A stretch of 64,000 nucleotides of DNA from Sutterella massiliensis (lineage in GTDB: Bacteria > Pseudomonadota > Gammaproteobacteria > Burkholderiales > Burkholderiaceae_F): the NCBI RefSeq assembly GCF_016899755.1, contig NZ_JACJJC010000014.1, positions 1-64,000 on the forward strand, in the 5' to 3' direction. Both the position numbers and the translations under genes were made by a program. The notes below the pieces were generated by a model, which worked only from the letters and a program-made list of their open reading frames with translations, ran no database searches and was not told where the DNA came from. Positions 50,980 through 60,048 of the stretch are shown here, piece by piece. Every line of letters starts with the position of its first letter. The stretch's first letter is position 1.

Positions 50980-51000
50980 CCCCGCAAAAGCGGGGCTTTC
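50980..51000 (+). terminator. Weak terminator between hinT and tatA
   Basis: CCCCGC-AAAA-GCGGGG (50980-50995) followed by CTTTCTC; probably partial. Confidence 0.45.
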
Positions 51001-51023
51001 TCACAGACCTGCAGGAGAAATAA

Positions 51024-51269
51024 ATGGGTTCCCTTTCCGTTTGGCATTGGCTGATCGTTCTCGTGATCGTCGTGCTCGTTTTCGGTACCGGCAAGCTCAA
51101 GAATATGGGCAAGGATCTCGGCGGCGCCATCAAGGGCTTCAAGGAAGGCATGCGTGAAGGCGACGAAGCCCCCGCCCAGGCCGAAAAGAAGGAGATTGCT
51201 CAGGAAAAGACCGCCGCCAAGGGCGAAGCAATCGACGTTGAAGCCAAGGAAAAGCAGCCGAAGGCTTGA
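51024..51269 (+). CDS. tatA: Twin-arginine translocase subunit TatA
   Basis: 81 residues. Forms the oligomeric pore element of the Tat system for folded proteins. One membrane segment (about 7-20), the hinge [20 protein letters not shown] of the amphipathic helix, and a charged Lys/Glu/Ala-rich tail. First of tatABC. Confidence 0.96.
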   Translation: MGSLSVWHWLIVLVIVVLVFGTGKLKNMGKDLGGAIKGFKEGMREGDEAPAQAEKKEIAQEKTAAKGEAIDVEAKEKQPKA

Positions 51270-51403
51270 TCGCGTTTTTCGCGATCGCATGTACGGACCG
51301 TCTCTACCGTTTCTAAAGGAGGCGGTCCGGATCTTGTCAAGCACGGACCGCGGCAGCGCCAGCGCGTTTCCGCGGCCTTTTACGCACTGCAAGCAGAGGT
51401 GTC

Positions 51404-52072
51404 ATGTTTGATTTCGGTTTCAGCGAAATGCTCATCGTCGGCATCGTGGCGCTCGTCGTTCTCGGGCCGGAGCGTTTGCCCGTCGTAGCGCGTACCGCCG
51501 GCGAATGGATCGGTAAGGCGCAGCGCTTTGTCGCACAGGTGAAGTCCGACATCGACCGCGAAACGGAGCTCTCCGAACTCAAGAAGATTCAGGAAGAGGC
51601 TCAAGCCATTGCCAACGATGTGAAGACCGAAGTCGAATCGACGGCGAGCGACATCGAAAAGAACATGAACGAGACGGCCAAGGCGGTCGAGGCGGCGGGT
51701 GAGTCGATCGAGTCCTCTGTCAACGAAGCGGCGGCCGAGACGGGGGCCGCGGATGCGGCGGGCAAGCTCGAAAAGGCTGCCGAGCCGGTCGTTCAGAAGG
51801 TGCGCACGACCACGCCCGAAGACCTCGCGCAGATCTACGGTTGGGGCTCGAACGAGAGCGAGCCGCCGCAACCGACCTACGGCGGCTGGACGGAGCCGAA
51901 AACCTTCAAGAAGCGTTATCACAGCGGTCCGTCCGTCGACGAGCTCGCGCAGGAAATCGAGCGGCTTCGCCGCGAACTCGGCATGCGCGAAACCAATATG
52001 GGCGGCACCGTCGGCAGACGTCGCGCGCTCGCGCCGCGTGCCCGCAGCAATCGAACCCGAATTTATCGCTAA
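51404..52072 (+). CDS. tatB: Twin-arginine translocase subunit TatB
   Basis: 222 residues. With TatC it recognises twin-arginine signal peptides. MFDFGFSEMLIVGIVALVVL with the conserved Glu in the membrane segment, then GPERLPVVARTAGEW. The remainder is a long Glu/Ala/Ser-rich, probably coiled, tail of low conservation ending in an Arg-rich segment. The 134-base spacer from tatA is longer than usual. Confidence 0.93.
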   Translation: MFDFGFSEMLIVGIVALVVLGPERLPVVARTAGEWIGKAQRFVAQVKSDIDRETELSELKKIQEEAQAIANDVKTEVESTASDIEKNMNETAKAVEAAGESIESSVNEAAAETGAADAAGKLEKAAEPVVQKVRTTTPEDLAQIYGWGSNESEPPQPTYGGWTEPKTFKKRYHSGPSVDELAQEIERLRRELGMRETNMGGTVGRRRALAPRARSNRTRIYR

Positions 52073-52084
52073 GGACTTGCAAGC

Positions 52085-52888
52085 ATGTCAGACGAACAGA
52101 AACTGCTTGAGGCTCCCGACGATCCCGCCAACGAGCAGCCGCTCATGAGCCATCTCGTCGAGCTGCGCAACCGCATGGTGAAGGCCGCGCTTGCCGTCAT
52201 CGTTGTTTTCGTTGCGCTCTCGCCCTTCATGAAGGAAATCTTTGATTTCCTCTCCGAGCCGCTCATGGTGGCGCTGCCTCAGGGCGTGAAGCTCCTTGCA
52301 ACCGGCGTGGTGGCTCCTTTCTTCGTGCCGCTCAAAGTGACGCTTTTTGTGGCGTTTCTTATCGCGCTTCCCGTGGTGCTTTACCAGTGCTGGGCTTACA
52401 TTGCGCCCGCGCTCTACCGCCGTGAAAAGCGCCTGGCGCTGCCGATCATCGTCTCGTCGATCCTGATGTTCGCTCTCGGAATGACGTATTGCTACTTCAT
52501 CGTCTTCCGAGTGGTCTTCCAGTTCATCGCGGGCTTCTCACCCGAGTCGGTGAATTTTGCGCCGGACATCGATGCATACTTCAGCTTCGTTCTGACGATG
52601 TTCCTCGCCTTTGGCGTGACGTTTGAAGTGCCAATCATCGTTGTGGTGCTTAACCGCGTGGGCTTCGCTTCGCACGAAAAGCTCGTAAAGGCGCGCCCCT
52701 ATGTGATCGTCGGCGCCTTCGTGCTCGCCGCCATCTTTACGCCGCCCGACGCGCTCTCGCAGATTCTGCTTGCCGTGCCGCTTGTGCTTCTTTTCCAGCT
52801 CGGTATCGTGCTCGTGAAGTACTTCGGCCGCTCGAGCGAAGAAATCGAAGAGGCCAAGGCCAAGCAGGCTGACGAAGAAGAGGCTTGA
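52085..52888 (+). CDS. tatC: Twin-arginine translocase subunit TatC
   Basis: 267 residues with six membrane segments. PLMSHLVELRNRMVKA near the N-terminus contains the Glu that contacts the twin-arginine motif; PALYRREKRLALP contains the conserved cytoplasmic loop. The C-terminal 20 residues are acidic. It follows tatB by 12 bases and is closed by a bidirectional terminator. Confidence 0.96.
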   Translation: MSDEQKLLEAPDDPANEQPLMSHLVELRNRMVKAALAVIVVFVALSPFMKEIFDFLSEPLMVALPQGVKLLATGVVAPFFVPLKVTLFVAFLIALPVVLYQCWAYIAPALYRREKRLALPIIVSSILMFALGMTYCYFIVFRVVFQFIAGFSPESVNFAPDIDAYFSFVLTMFLAFGVTFEVPIIVVVLNRVGFASHEKLVKARPYVIVGAFVLAAIFTPPDALSQILLAVPLVLLFQLGIVLVKYFGRSSEEIEEAKAKQADEEEA

Positions 52889-52930
52889 TCGCGGGGCGAC
52901 CAGGAGGTCGCACCAAGGTGTTCCAATACG

Positions 52931-52975
52931 CAAAAGAAAAGCGTCCGTTCGCTCTGAACCGGGCGCTTTTCTTCG
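52931..52975. terminator. Bidirectional terminator, tatC/degS
   Basis: GAAAAGCGTCCG (52936-52947) pairs with CGGGCGCTTTTC (52960-52971), one GU pair, with A-rich and T-rich flanks for both strands. Confidence 0.85.
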
Positions 52976-53014
52976 TTTGGTCACTTGGGATCGGAGGTCG
53001 GGCGTGCTCTTGGG

Positions 53015-54238
53015 TTAGCGACCGACGTCTTCGGGCGCCTCGGGCGGCAGCGGGATAAGCACTTCGCGCTCACGAGACCCCACCGGTCGCGTACTCACAC
53101 GCACGTTGAGCTTGAGGCGCGTCGTGCCGCGCAGCACATCTACTTCAACGGTGCGGCCCGGTTCGAGTTTTGCAATCTCACGCAACATTCTGTTCGCCTG
53201 CTTCACAGGGTGTCCGTTGATCGAGAGGATGATGTCGAACGTGCGCATGCCTGCTTGCGCGGCCGGGCTCTCGGCGATGACTTCCTTCACAAGGACGCCC
53301 GACTTCACGGCAAGTCCCAGGTCCTGTGCAAGCTCTTCGCTGAATTGCCGCGGTACAAAGCCCAGGTAGCCGCGTTCGATGTGCCGTCCGGCCATCATGG
53401 CCGGAAGTACCTCGCGAACGAGCGAAGCCGGAATCGCAAAGCCGATCCCAACCGAGCCTTCGGATTGATCGGGCGAGAAAATGGCCGAATTGATGCCGAC
53501 GAGCGCGCCCGAGAGATCGATGAGCGCTCCGCCGGAATTGCCCTGATTGATGGCCGCATCCGTCTGAATGAAGTCTTCGTAGTTGTTGAGCCCGAATCCG
53601 TGCCGGCCGAGCGCGGAGACGATCCCGTACGTGACGGTCTGTCCAACGTCAAAGGGGTTGCCGATCGCAAGCACGGCCTGCCCGATCTGCAGGTTCTCGC
53701 TTTGTCCGATCTCAATCACGGGAAGCGATTCGGCGGCTTCGATTTTGAGAAGTGCCAGGTCCGTTTCCGGGTCCGTGCCGAGTAGGCGCGCTTCAAAGCG
53801 CCGGCCGTCCGTGAGTGCTACGAATAGATTGGTGGCGTCTTCAACCACGTGGTAATTTGTGAGCACGCTGCCGTTGGCGGCAACGATGACGCCGCTGCCG
53901 AGCGCCGTCATGTGCAGTTCTGGAAAGTTGTTCCAGTCGCTGCCAAGTTCCTGCGCATGCTCGCCCGGCACGACGCGACGGCTGAAGATGTTGACGACCG
54001 CGGGTGCTGCGCGCTCGACGGCGGCGCTGAAGTTGTTGGCCGCCGCCGCGAGGTCGCCCGTTGCGATGCGCTCGATGGCATCGGGATTTTGATCGGGCGG
54101 CTGCGCTTTGTCGCTCAGGGCCTCATAAGCGAGAATAAAGCCGCAGCCGACGGTAACCGCTTGCGCAAAAAGCAGCCAGAGACGTTTGGCAAACGTCTTG
54201 ACGCAAGCTTTCGGCTGGGCGGAGTTCGGAGCGGACAT
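53015..54238 (-). CDS. DegS/AlgW-type periplasmic serine protease
   Basis: 407 residues. N-terminal membrane anchor (about 20-40), trypsin-like domain with His130 (LTNYHVVED), Asp160 (DPETDLALLK) and Ser235 (QGNSGGALI), then a single PDZ domain (GYLGFVPRQF onward). Anchor plus one PDZ is the DegS/AlgW layout that senses misfolded porins and starts anti-sigma cleavage; DegP/DegQ have two PDZ and a cleaved signal. No rseA or rpoE is nearby, so the role is inferred. It starts 27 bases from the divergent nif3. Confidence 0.9.
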   Translation of the reverse strand: MSAPNSAQPKACVKTFAKRLWLLFAQAVTVGCGFILAYEALSDKAQPPDQNPDAIERIATGDLAAAANNFSAAVERAAPAVVNIFSRRVVPGEHAQELGSDWNNFPELHMTALGSGVIVAANGSVLTNYHVVEDATNLFVALTDGRRFEARLLGTDPETDLALLKIEAAESLPVIEIGQSENLQIGQAVLAIGNPFDVGQTVTYGIVSALGRHGFGLNNYEDFIQTDAAINQGNSGGALIDLSGALVGINSAIFSPDQSEGSVGIGFAIPASLVREVLPAMMAGRHIERGYLGFVPRQFSEELAQDLGLAVKSGVLVKEVIAESPAAQAGMRTFDIILSINGHPVKQANRMLREIAKLEPGRTVEVDVLRGTTRLKLNVRVSTRPVGSREREVLIPLPPEAPEDVGR

Positions 54239-54265
54239 GAGCGCGATTAGCTAGGAAAAAAAGAA

Positions 54266-55018
54266 ATGAAAACCAAAGAATTGATTGAGTTTCTGAACGC
54301 TTATCTCGAAGCGGACAAGTTTCAAGATTATGCTCCGAACGGCTTGCAGGTTGAGGGATCGGACGAGGTGAAAATTGTGGCCCTCGGTGTCTCTGCGTCG
54401 CTTGAATTCATCGAGAAGGCACGCGCGATCGGCGCCGATACGCTGCTCGTGCATCACGGCTGGTTCTGGAAGGGCGAGCCGAGCCCGGTTGTGGGCTTGA
54501 AGCGGCGTCGCTTGGGCGCCGTGATCGAGGGCGGACTGAATCTTCTCGCGTACCACCTGCCGCTCGACGCGCATGCCGTCTCGGGCAACAATGCCGAACT
54601 CGCTCGCCTCTTGGGACTCACGATCGAAAGTCGCACGGGCTTTCTCGATCTGCTGCATGTCGGGCGCCTTGCCGACGGACCGATGACGGCTCAGGCCTTT
54701 GCCGAGCGTGTCGAGACGGTGCTCGGGCGCAAGCCGCAGCTTTTTGGCGACCCCGAAAAAACGGTTTCCCGCATCGGCTGGTGCTCGGGGGCCGCACAGT
54801 CCGATCTCCTTGATGCGGCGGCGCTTGGCTGTGAGCTCTTTCTTTCCGGTGAAGTACGCGAAGCAACGCCCTACGAAGCGCGCGAGACGGGGTGCGTTTA
54901 TCTGGCTGCAGGTCACTACGCCACCGAGCAATTCGGCATCCAGGCGCTCGGCCGCGTGCTCGAGCGCGAGTTCCCCGAACTCAAGTGCGTCTTCATTCCT
55001 GTCGACAATCCCGTCTGA
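54266..55018 (+). CDS. Nif3/DUF34-family metal-binding protein
   Basis: 250 residues, YbgI-like, proposed GTP cyclohydrolase type 1-like but without agreed function. The dinuclear metal ligands are visible: LVHHGWFW (His63-64), YHLPLDAH and AAGHYATE near the C-terminus. DYAPNGLQVEG is the N-terminal signature. Divergent from the DegS-like gene. In many relatives petABC or sspA lies nearby; here sspA follows after 224 bases. Confidence 0.9.
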   Translation: MKTKELIEFLNAYLEADKFQDYAPNGLQVEGSDEVKIVALGVSASLEFIEKARAIGADTLLVHHGWFWKGEPSPVVGLKRRRLGAVIEGGLNLLAYHLPLDAHAVSGNNAELARLLGLTIESRTGFLDLLHVGRLADGPMTAQAFAERVETVLGRKPQLFGDPEKTVSRIGWCSGAAQSDLLDAAALGCELFLSGEVREATPYEARETGCVYLAAGHYATEQFGIQALGRVLEREFPELKCVFIPVDNPV

Positions 55019-55125
55019 GGCGAGACTGCGGGCGGCGTTGCGTGAGTTGACTGCGCGGCGCACGTTTTCCCGAAGCTTTGAGAAAAGTGGGCGTTTGCTT
55101 TGAGACAAGCGGGGTGTATTTTCGA

Positions 55126-55131
55126 TAAAAT
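55126..55131 (+). promoter_or_regulatory. Possible sspA -10
   Basis: TAAAAT at 55126-55131, with a TTGAGA/GAGACA region about 18-20 bases upstream. The leader contains CTTTCG-AAT-CGAAAG (55167-55181). Confidence 0.35.
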
Positions 55132-55242
55132 CAACGGTCTGCCTCGGTGTCTCTTGCGCGCGGCTTCTTTCGAATCGAAAGGTTCGGCGGCGTGCGGTGC
55201 ACGGCGGCATGAAGCGAAAAAACAGAAGGGAAAGCTCCAACC

Positions 55243-55863
55243 ATGATGATCCTTTACTCGGGCCCCACCTGCCCGTTTTCCCAGATGAGCCGCATCATCC
55301 TCAACGAAAAGGGATGCGACTTTCAGATCGAATCGATCGACGTCGACGGCTACACCGAAAATGAAAGCAACGTGGACCTCGCGCAGCTGACGCCGTACGG
55401 CGAGCTGCCCGTTCTGCTCGAGCGCGATCTTCTTCTCTACAACGTGTTTGTGGTGAACGAATACATTGACGAGCGCTTCCCGCATCCGCAGCTTATGCCG
55501 ACGGATCCGGTCGGTCGTGCCCGTTCGCGTCTCTTCCTGCACGTGATCGAACGCGAGATCTTCCCGCATATCCGCACGCTCGAAAATTCGAAGGCTTCGC
55601 CCGAACGCAAGGAACACGCCCGTCTCCGTCTGCGCGAGAACCTTGAAGTGCTCTCGTTCCGTATCGGCGAAACCAAGTTCCTGCTCTCCGACGATTTCGG
55701 CATGGTCGACGCCGTTCTCTCGCCGATCCTCTGGCGCCTCGAGTACTACGGCATCGAATTGCCTGCGACGGCTGGCAAGCTTGAAACCTACAGACAGCGC
55801 CTCTTCATCCGTCCCTCGTTCATTGATTCGATGACGCCGCAGGAACGCACGATGCGCAACTGA
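55243..55863 (+). CDS. sspA: Stringent starvation protein A
   Basis: 206 residues with a glutathione-S-transferase fold. SspA binds RNA polymerase-sigma70 and alters promoter use in starvation and acid stress. YSGPTCPFSQMSRIIL is the thioredoxin-like N-terminus; DERFPHPQLMPTDP keeps the surface Pro-His-Pro that is needed for function in E. coli. ATG ATG at 55243/55246 makes the start ambiguous by one residue. sspB follows after a terminator-like hairpin. Confidence 0.95.
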   Translation: MMILYSGPTCPFSQMSRIILNEKGCDFQIESIDVDGYTENESNVDLAQLTPYGELPVLLERDLLLYNVFVVNEYIDERFPHPQLMPTDPVGRARSRLFLHVIEREIFPHIRTLENSKASPERKEHARLRLRENLEVLSFRIGETKFLLSDDFGMVDAVLSPILWRLEYYGIELPATAGKLETYRQRLFIRPSFIDSMTPQERTMRN

Positions 55864-55896
55864 TGCTGCGGGCACCGAGCCTGCCGCACCTTATGC

Positions 55897-55929
55897 AAAA
55901 GCCGGCGCTTTCGAACGCCGGCTTTTTTT
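55897..55929 (+). terminator. Strong hairpin between sspA and sspB
   Basis: GCCGGCG (55901-55907) pairs with CGCCGGC (55916-55922), AAAA/TTTT extends the stem, and T7 follows. Its tail ends 14 bases before the sspB ATG and directly abuts the GGAGAGAG ribosome-binding site. Confidence 0.85.
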
Positions 55930-55942
55930 CGGAGAGAGAACC

Positions 55943-56356
55943 ATGTCGAGAAACTTTCAACTGCGCGCCGACGTGATCGAGACGGTGCGTTCCTACTGCG
56001 AATCGCAGGGCGTTTCCACCTACATCTGGGTGCAGCTTGACGAGGCCTGCAGCGTTCCGCGCAGTTTTGCCCAGGGTAATGCCATTGTCCTCGATATTTC
56101 CGAGCTCGCGGTCAACCGCTTCTCGATGGCCGACGGCTGGCTCGTTTTCCAGGCGCGCTTCGGTGAAGCCAACGAAATCGAAACGATTGAGGTGCCGCTC
56201 AACCGAATTGTGCTCGTCGCACCCGAATCGGATCCGCAGAACGGTGCGAGCTTTATGGTGTTCCCGACGACGGACGAAGTGAAGAACGCTCGCTCGAACG
56301 GTGCCCGGGAAGCGACGCCTCGTCCCGCGATGCGCAGACCCACGCGAGTGAAATAA
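55943..56356 (+). CDS. sspB: ClpXP adaptor SspB
   Basis: 137 residues. Delivers ssrA-tagged and other substrates to ClpXP. The folded SspB domain covers about 1-105 (GNAIVLDISELAVNRFSMAD is the core); a flexible linker follows and the C-terminus RRPTRVK resembles the ClpX-binding tail of E. coli SspB (LRVVK). It sits behind sspA, separated by a strong hairpin, and 19 bases before tRNA-Thr. Confidence 0.95.
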   Translation: MSRNFQLRADVIETVRSYCESQGVSTYIWVQLDEACSVPRSFAQGNAIVLDISELAVNRFSMADGWLVFQARFGEANEIETIEVPLNRIVLVAPESDPQNGASFMVFPTTDEVKNARSNGAREATPRPAMRRPTRVK

Positions 56357-56358
56357 GC

Positions 56359-56364
56359 TATACT
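56359..56364 (+). promoter_or_regulatory. tRNA-Thr -10
   Basis: TATACT 11 bases before the mature 5' end, at normal distance for a tRNA start. It begins 3 bases after the sspB stop; the -35 would lie inside sspB and is not clear. Confidence 0.45.
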
Positions 56365-56375
56365 ATATCTTCTAT

Positions 56376-56451
56376 GCCTCCTTAGCTCAGTTGGTAGAGC
56401 AACCGCCTTGTAAGCGGTAGGTCGTCTGTTCGAGTCAGTCAGGAGGCACCA
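56376..56451 (+). tRNA. trnT: tRNA-Thr (TGT anticodon)
   Basis: 76 bases. Acceptor GCCTCCT pairs with AGGAGGC, discriminator A, CCA encoded at 56449-56451. The anticodon stem ACCGC/GCGGT holds CTTGTAA, anticodon TGT at 56409-56411. D-arm AGCTCAGTTGGTAGAGC is standard. Confidence 0.98.
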
Positions 56452-56458
56452 AATACAC

Positions 56459-56496
56459 ATCCCGTACCGCCCGAGAAGAGCGGTGCGGGATTTTTG
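56459..56496 (+). terminator. Terminator after tRNA-Thr
   Basis: ATCCCGTACCGC (56459-56470) pairs with GCGGTGCGGGAT (56480-56491), one GU pair, then TTTTG. It lies between convergent tRNA-Thr and prmC. Confidence 0.9.
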
Positions 56497-56507
56497 TTAT
56501 CGAAATC

Positions 56508-57341
56508 TTATTCGGCGCGTCGTCCGAAAGTCACGCGGTCGTTGCCGCCGTAGTCCTTCTTGGTGTGAACGGCGGCAAAGCCTGCCGATAGGAGAAGATT
56601 GCGTACGTCCTCGCCCTGGTCGTAGCCGTGCTCGAGCAGGAGCCAGCCCCCCTTTTTTAAATGCGCCATTGCGCCTGCGACAATGTCGCGCAGGCACTGA
56701 AGGCCGTCGATGCCGTCGGTGAGTGCGCCGAGCGGTTCGTTGCCGAGGTTGGCAAGGTGTTCGTCGTCAGGGCGAATGTAGGGTGGATTGCTCACCACGA
56801 CCTCGAACATATCCTTTTGCGGGACGGCATCCCACCAGAACCCCTCGCGGAAGCGGACCGACGCGCCGAGCGCGCGCGCGTTGCGCTCGGCCGTTGCGAG
56901 CGCCGCAGCCGAGGCATCGGTGGCGGTGACTTCTGCGCCGGGAATTTCAAGCGCAAGCGTGATGGCGATGCAGCCGCTGCCCGTGCCGAGATCGAGAATG
57001 CGCGGCTTGGCAGGCGCGACGAGAAGTGCTTGCTCGACGAGCACTTCCGTGTCCGGGCGCGGAATGAGCACCGCGTCGTTGACTTCGAAGTAACGGCCGA
57101 AGAATTCCTGTCGGCCCGTGATATAGGGAATAGGAGTGCCTGCCGAGCGCAGTGTGATCAGCATGTGGTAGCGCAGGATGCTCTCTTCGTCGAGCGTCTC
57201 GTCGTCGTGCGCAATAAGGAATTCGCGCGTGCGCCCAATGGCATGCCCGAGGAGCAGCATCGCTTCAAACCGTCCGATCTGGGCGGCGCCGAACGCGATT
57301 TGGGCGCGGATGGTATCAAGAGCGTCAGCGGAAGCGGACAT
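56508..57341 (-). CDS. prmC: Release-factor glutamine methyltransferase PrmC
   Basis: 277 residues. Methylates the GGQ glutamine of RF1 and RF2 with AdoMet. An N-terminal helical domain is followed by the Rossmann domain with RILDLGTGSGCIAITLA (AdoMet site) and the catalytic NPPY at 185-188. It follows prfA on the same strand by 17 bases, a conserved pairing of the enzyme with its substrate gene. Confidence 0.96.
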   Translation of the reverse strand: MSASADALDTIRAQIAFGAAQIGRFEAMLLLGHAIGRTREFLIAHDDETLDEESILRYHMLITLRSAGTPIPYITGRQEFFGRYFEVNDAVLIPRPDTEVLVEQALLVAPAKPRILDLGTGSGCIAITLALEIPGAEVTATDASAAALATAERNARALGASVRFREGFWWDAVPQKDMFEVVVSNPPYIRPDDEHLANLGNEPLGALTDGIDGLQCLRDIVAGAMAHLKKGGWLLLEHGYDQGEDVRNLLLSAGFAAVHTKKDYGGNDRVTFGRRAE

Positions 57342-57358
57342 GCGATTCTCCGGGCGGG

Positions 57359-58435
57359 TTAGGCGAGTCGAGCAAGCTCGTCGGCCTGATGCTGCGTGAT
57401 GAGCGCGTTGATGATTTCGTCAAGATCGCCGTTCAGAACGGCATCGAGCTTGTAGAGCGTGAGATTGATGCGGTGATCTGTCACGCGCCCCTGCGGGAAA
57501 TTGTAAGTTCGGATGCGCTCGGAACGATCGCCGCTGCCGACCAAGCTGCGTCGTTCGCTTGCTTCGCGCGCCTGCTGCTCCGCTACCTGCGCCGCGTAAA
57601 TGCGCGAGGCGAGCACCTGCATGGCGCGCGCTTTGTTCTGCTGCTGACTGCGTTCGTCTTGGCATTCGACGACGAGCCCTGTCGGGATGTGCGTGATGCG
57701 AACGGCTGAGTCCGTCTTCTGAATGTGCTGCCCGCCCGCGCCCGAAGCGCGGAAGACGTCGATGCGCAGATCGGCCGGATTCAGAATAACTTCTTCGACT
57801 TCGTCCAATTCAGGCAGAATCGCCACGGTGCAGGCGGAAGTGTGAATGCGGCCCTGCGACTCGGTCGCAGGTACGCGCTGCACGCGGTGGCCGCCCGACT
57901 CGAACTTCAGCCGACTGTAGGCGCCGCGTCCGATGATGCGAACGATCACTTCACGGTAGCCGCCGAGTTCGGACTCGTTTTTCGAAACGATTTCGCTCTT
58001 CCAGCCTTGAGTTTCCGCATAGCGAAGGTACATGCGCAGGAGGTCGCCCGCAAAGAGCGCCGATTCGTCACCGCCCGTTCCGGCACGAATTTCAAGAAAG
58101 ATGTTCTTTTCGTCGTTCGGATCTTTGGGCAGGAGCTCAATCTGCAGATCGTGCTCGAGCGCTTCGAGGCGCGTGCGCGCCGCGTCGATTTCTTCGAGCG
58201 CGAAGTCGCGCATGTCCGGATCTTCGAGCAGCTCTTCTGCCGTTTCGAGATCGCGTTCGACCCCTTCGTAGGCCTCAATCATGCGCACGACGGGTTCGAT
58301 TTCGGTGCGCTCGCGAGAGAGATCGCGAAAGCGGTTCATGTCGGCGGCCGTTTCGGGGGCGGCGAGCATGCGGTCGATTTCTTCAAGACGACGGGAGAGC
58401 GAGCCGAGTTTGGCTCGAACGGAATCGGAAAGCAT
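57359..58435 (-). CDS. prfA: Peptide chain release factor 1
   Basis: RF1, 358 residues, terminates translation at UAA and UAG. The stop-codon reading motif PAT is at 189-191 and GGQ at 234-236. ATG at 58435 ([20 protein letters not shown]) is chosen over longer readings because it matches the family length. hemA lies 219 bases upstream beyond a terminator, so the hemA-prfA-prmC order is kept but prfA probably has its own promoter. Confidence 0.96.
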   Translation of the reverse strand: MLSDSVRAKLGSLSRRLEEIDRMLAAPETAADMNRFRDLSRERTEIEPVVRMIEAYEGVERDLETAEELLEDPDMRDFALEEIDAARTRLEALEHDLQIELLPKDPNDEKNIFLEIRAGTGGDESALFAGDLLRMYLRYAETQGWKSEIVSKNESELGGYREVIVRIIGRGAYSRLKFESGGHRVQRVPATESQGRIHTSACTVAILPELDEVEEVILNPADLRIDVFRASGAGGQHIQKTDSAVRITHIPTGLVVECQDERSQQQNKARAMQVLASRIYAAQVAEQQAREASERRSLVGSGDRSERIRTYNFPQGRVTDHRINLTLYKLDAVLNGDLDEIINALITQHQADELARLA

Positions 58436-58564
58436 CGCAGAGATTCGCAGGCGGTTTGGTGATTGTTGTAGAGGAACTGAGGATAGCGGGTTGAGCGAAC
58501 GGCTGCATCCGATTGATGCGTGTGTGCGGTTCTGCGCAAAGAAAAAAAAGCCGGCATCGGTACG

Positions 58565-58607
58565 CAAAAAGAACGGGACCGATTCCCTAAGCGAAGAATC
58601 GATCCCG
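58565..58607 (-). terminator. Terminator after hemA
   Basis: CGGGACCGATTC (58574-58585) pairs with GAATCGATCCCG (58596-58607), 12 bp with one GU; on the minus strand TTCTTTTTG follows. Confidence 0.88.
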
Positions 58608-58654
58608 CATATGTTTCGCTGTTGCAGCTGCCGGAAGCCTTGCCGGCGGCTGCT

Positions 58655-59944
58655 CTAGCGATCGTGACGCCGGTAGAAGCGGTCGAGCAGGTGCCCCATG
58701 AGTTCGCGGTCCTCTTCGCTCAGGCCTTCGCCGTTACGCAGCAGTACCGTGGGGTCGTGCACGAGCTTGTTGGTGAGGCCGTGCGCGAGCATTTCGAGGA
58801 CCTCTTCGGGCTTGTCGCCGTGGTGCAGATGACGCAACGCTCGGGCGAGCTCCTGGTCGCGCAAGTAGTTGGCGCGGTCGCGCAGCGACTGGATACTCGG
58901 GACGGCATCGCGCAGCTTGAGCCAGTGCGTGAAGTCCGTCACGCGCAGGCCGATGATCGTTTCAGCCTGTGCAATGGCTGCCTGGCGGCTGTGTAGGCCT
59001 TCGCTCACAACCTTGCCGAGGTCGTCGACCGTGTACACATAAACGTCGTCAAGTCGCTCGATCTCGGGTTCGACGTCGCGCGGCACCGCAAGGTCGACGA
59101 TGAACATCGGACGGTGGCGGCGCTCGTTGATCGCGCGCTCGATCATGCCGAGACCAATGATCGGCAGTGCCGAAGCCGTGCAGGAGACGACGATGTCGTA
59201 CTGTGCGATGGTATCGGGCAGATCCGCAAGCCGGATCGCATCGGCATGCACCGTGCGTGCGAGCACCTGGCCGCGCTCGAGCGTACGGTTGGCAATGGTG
59301 ATGCTTTTCGGATGTTGCGCAGAGAAGTGCGCCGCGCAGAGCTCGATCATTTCGCCCGCGCCGACAAAGAGCACGCGCTCGTTTTCGAGCGAGCCGAAAA
59401 GGCGCAGCGCGAGACGAACGGCTGCTGCTGCCAGACTCACGGAGTTGGCGCCGATCGCCGTGGCGGTACGCACCTCTTTGGCGACCGTGAAGGTAGCCTG
59501 GAAGAGGTGGTTGAGCATGACGCCGAGGCCGCCTGCGGTGCGGGCGATCTTTTCGGCTTTCTTCATCTGGCCGACGATCTGCGTTTCGCCGAGCACCATC
59601 GAGTCGAGGCCCGAGGCCACGCGGAACGTGTGGCGGGCCGCTTCTTCCTGCTCGAAGGCGTACATGTGCGGATCGAGCTCGCTGCGGGAGACACCCTTCG
59701 TCTCGGCAATGTAATTGAGGATCGACTCGCGTGCGGCTTCGAGGTTTTCCGCAGCGCAATAGAGTTCGGTGCGGTTGCAGGTCGACAGCACGGCGGCTTC
59801 ATGGATGCCGCCCGCGGACGCATTCACGAAACGTTCAAGCAGTCGCGTGATCGTATCGGCCACTTCTTCAGGGCCGAAGGCGACGCGTTCGCGTACGGAC
59901 AAAGGCGCCGTCGTATGGTTGAGACCTAAAGCGAGAAGCTGCAT
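58655..59944 (-). CDS. hemA: Glutamyl-tRNA reductase
   Basis: HemA, 429 residues, reduces glutamyl-tRNA to glutamate-1-semialdehyde, the first step of C5 tetrapyrrole synthesis; hemB in this window acts two steps later. The nucleophile Cys56 is in AAVLSTCNRTELY; GLDSMVLGETQIVGQ and the NADPH site VLFVGAGEM follow. ATG at 59944 (MQLLALGLNHTTAPLSVRER) is chosen over an in-frame ATG at 59980 by family N-terminus. Confidence 0.96.
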   Translation of the reverse strand: MQLLALGLNHTTAPLSVRERVAFGPEEVADTITRLLERFVNASAGGIHEAAVLSTCNRTELYCAAENLEAARESILNYIAETKGVSRSELDPHMYAFEQEEAARHTFRVASGLDSMVLGETQIVGQMKKAEKIARTAGGLGVMLNHLFQATFTVAKEVRTATAIGANSVSLAAAAVRLALRLFGSLENERVLFVGAGEMIELCAAHFSAQHPKSITIANRTLERGQVLARTVHADAIRLADLPDTIAQYDIVVSCTASALPIIGLGMIERAINERRHRPMFIVDLAVPRDVEPEIERLDDVYVYTVDDLGKVVSEGLHSRQAAIAQAETIIGLRVTDFTHWLKLRDAVPSIQSLRDRANYLRDQELARALRHLHHGDKPEEVLEMLAHGLTNKLVHDPTVLLRNGEGLSEEDRELMGHLLDRFYRRHDR

Positions 59945-59972
59945 GACGAAGTTCCGGGACGTGCAGTCGGGG

Positions 59973-60000
59973 CTCGGCACTTTTTTGGGGTCCTGCCGAG
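59973..60000 (-). other. hemA leader hairpin
   Basis: CTCGGCA (59973-59979) pairs with TGCCGAG (59994-60000), 7 bp, about 28 bases upstream of the hemA start. Confidence 0.4.
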
Positions 60001-60042
60001 GCTGCCGTCCGCTAAGAGGTTATTCTTTATGGAAGTTTGCGA

Positions 60043-60048
60043 ATTATA
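60043..60048 (-). promoter_or_regulatory. hemA -10
   Basis: Perfect TATAAT on the minus strand (ATTATA at 60043-60048) about 100 bases before hemA in an AT-rich stretch. No good -35 at 16-18 bases. Confidence 0.45.
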
